DNA of 45,036 nucleotides from Oscillospiraceae bacterium (GTDB lineage: Bacteria > Bacillota > Clostridia > Oscillospirales > Oscillospiraceae): the NCBI GenBank assembly GCA_022800665.1, contig JAAWQS010000014.1, forward strand, positions 1-45,036, read 5' to 3'. Positions 42,302 to 45,036 of this stretch are shown piece after piece. A model generated the notes under the pieces. It was not told where the DNA came from. It saw only the letters and a program-made list of their open reading frames with translations, and made no database searches. The position numbers and the translations under genes were made by a program. The number at the start of each line of letters is the position of its first letter. Positions within the stretch are counted from its first letter, which is position 1.

Positions 42302-43573
42302 TTAAAACATTTCAATATAGGCGTCCCGCTCTGCGCCCACAGAGACATACTTAATGGGGCAGCCTACGGCTTTTTCCAGATAGGCAATATACTCCAGCGC
42401 AGCCTGGGGCAGCTCCTCCTTCTTCCGGCACTTCGACACATCGCCAAAGCCCGGCAGATACTCATATACCGGTTTTGCACGGTTCAGACGCAGGCCGGAG
42501 GGGAAATCGGTCGTGCGCACACCGTCAACCTCATAAGCCACGCAGACAGGCACCTGCTCCAGATAGCCCAAAACATCCATCTTTGTCAAGGCAATCTCCG
42601 TCGCGCCCTGGGTCTTGACGCCGTATTTGCTTGCCACCACGTCAAATCCGCCCACCCGGCGCGGACGGCCCGTAGCGGCGCCGTATTCGCCGCCCGCTTT
42701 CCGCAGCTCTTCCGCCTCATCGCCGAAGAACTCGCAGGTAAAGGGACCCTCGCCCACACAGCTGGAATAAGCTTTCATAATGCCGATGGAGCTGTCCAGC
42801 TGCCGGGAGGGAATGCCCGCGCCCACCGGCGCATAGGCCGCAATAGAGGAGGAGCTGGAGGTATAGGGGAAGATGCCGAAGTCAATGTCCCGCAGCGCCC
42901 CCAGCTGCGCTTCAAAAAGAATGTTCTTTCCCTCTTCCGCCGCCTTGTCCAGATACAGGGATGTATCGCAGATATAGTCCTTCCACGGCAGACCGTATTC
43001 CCGCAGCCATGCCGTCATATCCGCCGCCTGGATGGCCTCGTGGCCGTATCCCTTCTCCACGGTCAAGTTCTTCCACTCCACAATGTCGCTGATCCGCTCT
43101 GTAATCTGGTCCAGCTCCAGCAGATCGCCCATGCGGAGCGTCTTTTTCATATATTTATCGGCGTATACCGGTGCAATGCCCCGGCGGGTGGAGCCAAATT
43201 TCTTCCCCGCCAGCCGGTCCTCCTCCAGACAGTCCAGCAGCTTGTGGTAGGGCATACAGATGGTTGCCCTGTCGCTGATCTTCAGATTCTCCGGCGTGAC
43301 GGCAATGCCGCCGTCCCGAAGACGCTGTACCTCGCCGCACAGATGCTCCAGGTCAATCACCATGCCCGGCCCCAGTATGTTCACCGTACCCTCCCGCAGA
43401 ATGCCGGAGGGCATCAGGTTCAGAATAAACTTGCCCCTGTCGTTGACCACGGTATGACCGGCGTTATTGCCGCCCTGGTAGCGCACAACAATTTCGTATT
43501 TTTCACTGAGCAGATCGACCATCCGGCCCTTGCCTTCGTCGCCCCAGTTGATGCCCACGATTGCAGTTAACAT
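42302..43573 (-). CDS. purA: Adenylosuccinate synthetase
   Basis: The 423-residue enzyme has IVGINWGDEGKGRMVDLLSE (GDEGKG), YQGGNNAGHTVV, GSTRRGIAPVYADKY, FEAQLGALRDIDFGIFPYTS and the C-terminal PVYEYLPGFGDV. It condenses IMP and aspartate with GTP to adenylosuccinate, the committed step to AMP. I chose ATG 43573 (MLTAIVG) because homology starts there with GGGGGA upstream; the frame extends to 43651 with another ATG at 43603. It has its own promoter, divergent from a GntR gene. Confidence 0.96.
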   Translation of the reverse strand: MLTAIVGINWGDEGKGRMVDLLSEKYEIVVRYQGGNNAGHTVVNDRGKFILNLMPSGILREGTVNILGPGMVIDLEHLCGEVQRLRDGGIAVTPENLKISDRATICMPYHKLLDCLEEDRLAGKKFGSTRRGIAPVYADKYMKKTLRMGDLLELDQITERISDIVEWKNLTVEKGYGHEAIQAADMTAWLREYGLPWKDYICDTSLYLDKAAEEGKNILFEAQLGALRDIDFGIFPYTSSSSSIAAYAPVGAGIPSRQLDSSIGIMKAYSSCVGEGPFTCEFFGDEAEELRKAGGEYGAATGRPRRVGGFDVVASKYGVKTQGATEIALTKMDVLGYLEQVPVCVAYEVDGVRTTDFPSGLRLNRAKPVYEYLPGFGDVSKCRKKEELPQAALEYIAYLEKAVGCPIKYVSVGAERDAYIEMF

Positions 43574-43641
43574 TGTTTTTTCCCCCAATATCGTAATGTT
43601 CATGGGTATTGCGGTACGGACAAAAAACACGTACCCTCTAT

Positions 43642-43670
43642 AGCATAACACAAATTGCGGATAAAAACAA
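43642..43670 (-). promoter_or_regulatory. Promoter of purA
   Basis: Minus-strand TTGTTT (43670-43665), 17-bp spacer, TATGCT (43647-43642), leaving a leader of about 60 nt. No clear purine riboswitch fold was seen in the leader. Confidence 0.55.
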
Positions 43671-43786
43671 TGCGTGATTTGATAGAATTTGTCAAAAACG
43701 CGCTGGAATTTCGGTGTGCGTGTTGTGTGGAACGACTAATTCCTGCAGTTGGACAGGCGGAGAGGAGAATGGCCGCTGTTTTTGCC

Positions 43787-43815
43787 TTGACCAGAGGGGA
43801 AAAATCGGATATGAT
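43787..43815 (+). promoter_or_regulatory. Promoter of the GntR/UTRA gene
   Basis: TTGACC (43787-43792), 17-bp spacer, TATGAT (43810-43815). The purA-gntR intergenic region is about 317 bp and holds only these two promoters. Confidence 0.6.
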
Positions 43816-43890
43816 ACAGGAGGATTCATCTTAAAGTCCTATGATGTCTATAACGACAGTTACTATCCATATCGCAGGAGGAAGTTTGCA

Positions 43891-44613
43891 ATGCCGGAAA
43901 ATACATTGGTCCCCTTGTATCAGCAGATCAAGGAAGACATCAAGTCCGCCATTGAGCGCGGTAAATACAAGCCACAGGAGCAAATTCCCACAGAGCCGGA
44001 GCTGAGCGCGGAATATTCCGTCAGCCGCGTCACCGTGCGCAGGGCGGTGGAGGAGCTGTGCAGCGAGGGCTACCTGGTCAAAATGCAGGGCCGCGGGACC
44101 TTCGTCAGCACCCCGCGCATCCACCGCAAGATGACCGGCGGCAACCGGATGGAGAGTTTCAGCAAAACCTGCCGGGACTACGGTATGCGGCCGGGGGCCA
44201 GACTGCTGGATAAGAAAATCGTACCAGTGCGGGACGACGAAAAAGCGTTCTGGAACTGCGACGGGGACGCCCTGCTGCTCTACATCCAGCGGGTGCGCAC
44301 CGCGGACGGACAGCCTATCTTTCTGGAAAATCTGTTTCTCCCTTATGACGGGTACAAATCCCTGATGGCGGCGGACTGGAACGACACCTCGGCCTTTGCC
44401 GCGATTGCGGCAGTGCGTGGCCGGCGGGTTGTGGACACCAGCCGCAGAACGATTGAAATTGCCCGTGCCTCCGCAGAACAGGCGCAGGTCTTGAACGTGC
44501 CGCTGGGAGAGCCGCTGCTGTTCCTCAACTGCTACTTTGTGGACCAGGACGGAGATCCCCTGTGCATTGGCCGTCAATACTATGTGGGCAGCAGGTATAT
44601 GTTTGAGATGTAA
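43891..44613 (+). CDS. GntR family regulator with UTRA domain (HutC subfamily)
   Basis: The 240-residue protein has an N-terminal winged helix (LVPLYQQIKEDIKSAIERGK; ELSAEYSVSRVTVRRAVEEL; GRGTFV wing) and a C-terminal UTRA effector domain (~85-240; RVRTADGQPIFLENLFLPYD; TIEIARASAEQAQVLNVPLG). Such regulators sense sugar phosphates, amino acids or nucleoside-like ligands. ATG 43891 has AGGAGG at 43877-43882. It is divergent from purA and alone in its transcript, so it may control purA or a distant locus; there is no direct evidence. Confidence 0.9.
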   Translation: MPENTLVPLYQQIKEDIKSAIERGKYKPQEQIPTEPELSAEYSVSRVTVRRAVEELCSEGYLVKMQGRGTFVSTPRIHRKMTGGNRMESFSKTCRDYGMRPGARLLDKKIVPVRDDEKAFWNCDGDALLLYIQRVRTADGQPIFLENLFLPYDGYKSLMAADWNDTSAFAAIAAVRGRRVVDTSRRTIEIARASAEQAQVLNVPLGEPLLFLNCYFVDQDGDPLCIGRQYYVGSRYMFEM

Positions 44614-44806
44614 AAAGTTTTTTGAAGGCTGTCTCTTGTACCGGAAGAAGACGCCAGGGACAAAATTACTGACAGACAAAGGGAGCCTGAAACCAGAGCT
44701 GACAGTCGTGCGAGGAACTTGTCGATAGGCCGGGCTGTTCCCGCAGCCCATCCACTATGCTATCGGTTTTTCATCTATGCCTCTCCATTTTCATTTCTCC
44801 ATAACA

Positions 44807-44846
44807 CCCCCCTATGTAGTTATTATTCCTACACAGGGGGGCTTTT
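44807..44846 (+). terminator. Terminator downstream of the GntR gene
   Basis: CCCCCCTATGTAG (44807-44819) pairs with CTACACAGGGGGG (44829-44841) with one mismatch, followed by CTTTTG. Between 44614 and 44806 I see no gene; the stretch is AT-richer and unstructured by eye. Confidence 0.75.
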
Positions 44847-44866
44847 GCCTATTGTCCGTTTTTACT

Positions 44867-44910
44867 GGAGCAGTTTGATCTGAACTGCTCCCCGTCAAGT
44901 AGACAGTAAA
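44867..44910. repeat. Probable IS3-family terminal repeat with an abutting inverted copy
   Basis: TGAACTGCTCCCCGTCAAGT begins at 44881, 48 bp beyond the transposase stop, and looks like the TG-starting end of an IS3/IS150-group element. Just outside it, GGAGCAGTT (44867-44875) is the reverse complement of AACTGCTCC (44883-44891), making a 9-bp dyad across the element edge. Confidence 0.5.
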
Positions 44911-44928
44911 ATAGAATGCGAAATTTTG

Positions 44929-45036
44929 TCAGGCAGCCCTGCATTGGGTGTAGACCTCCATGGGCGTATGAACCCCCAGCCGCCGCTGGAGGCGAGAGAA
45001 ATTGTAGTAAGCAATATACTCCCGGATCATACCGCA
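44929..45036 (-). mobile_element. IS3-family transposase (OrfB), C-terminal end
   Basis: The last 35 residues of a DDE transposase enter from the right edge: REYIAYYNFSRLQRRLGVHT then PMEVYTQCRAA and TGA. The YI.YYN..R.Q..LG..TP.E pattern is typical of the rve/IS150 integrase end. The rest lies outside the window, so it cannot be said whether the element is complete. Confidence 0.85.

Noticed and set aside
1-45036. CRISPR arrays, tRNA or rRNA genes
   Set aside because: No regular spaced repeats or tRNA-like cloverleaf/CCA sequences were noticed on either strand by reading; a covariance scan would be needed to exclude them fully.

Overview
The window reads as a chromosomal segment from a GC-rich, endospore-forming Firmicute of the gut Oscillospirales, most likely Oscillospiraceae (Oscillibacter, Dysosmobacter or Flavonifractor-like). 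The pointers are GC-rich third codon positions, a CwlJ/SleB-GerQ spore germination pair, T-box regulation, MurT/GatD, a TrpR-like YerC/HisR regulator ahead of a his operon, and strong AGGAGG ribosome binding sites. The genus is not decided by the sequence. No tRNA, rRNA or CRISPR array was seen.

Layout. Positions 1-2.4 kb are accessory and decayed: an unknown partial gene, then fragments of a two-component/ABC transporter cassette (receiver fused to a permease tail, frameshifted permease, ATPase C-terminus) and an IS630 transposase scrap. 2.5-3.7 kb holds the spore germination pair. 3.7-7.0 kb is a YtrA-type GntR/ABC operon on the minus strand whose permease carries an in-frame TAG. 7.1-8.4 kb is a DUF362 gene behind a MerR-type promoter plus a small unknown gene, and 8.5-9.9 kb a MATE exporter. 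10.0-14.9 kb is a T-box controlled operon: a LeuA-family protein without the usual metal ligands, a TIM barrel fused to an acyl-CoA ligase, and a CrtO-like acyltransferase. 14.9-18.7 kb is galK-galT with a divergent-type AraC regulator upstream.

18.9-28.2 kb is a complete histidine operon (yerC/hisR-hisZ-hisG-hisD-hisC-hisB-hisH-[Uma2]-hisA-hisF-hisIE-hisK) interrupted only by a low-GC Uma2 nuclease gene. 28.2-30.4 kb encodes a surface-anchored protein with three SLH domains and two tandem MTA/SAH-nucleosidase-like domains. Then follow glpK, a ZIP metal transporter, a GH114-like secreted protein, a metallophosphoesterase, mnmG, murT and a gatD homologue without its catalytic cysteine.

39.9-40.4 kb is a remnant of an iron (feo) locus: two DtxR-type operators, a 25-residue FeoA stub and the FeoB-associated Cys-rich protein, with FeoB itself missing. 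The window ends with a polysaccharide-deacetylase lipoprotein, cdd, purA, a divergent GntR/UTRA regulator and the C-terminus of an IS3-family transposase. The most unusual items are the T-box/LeuA-like/TIM-ligase operon, the SLH tandem nucleosidase, the Cys-less GatD and the feo deletion.
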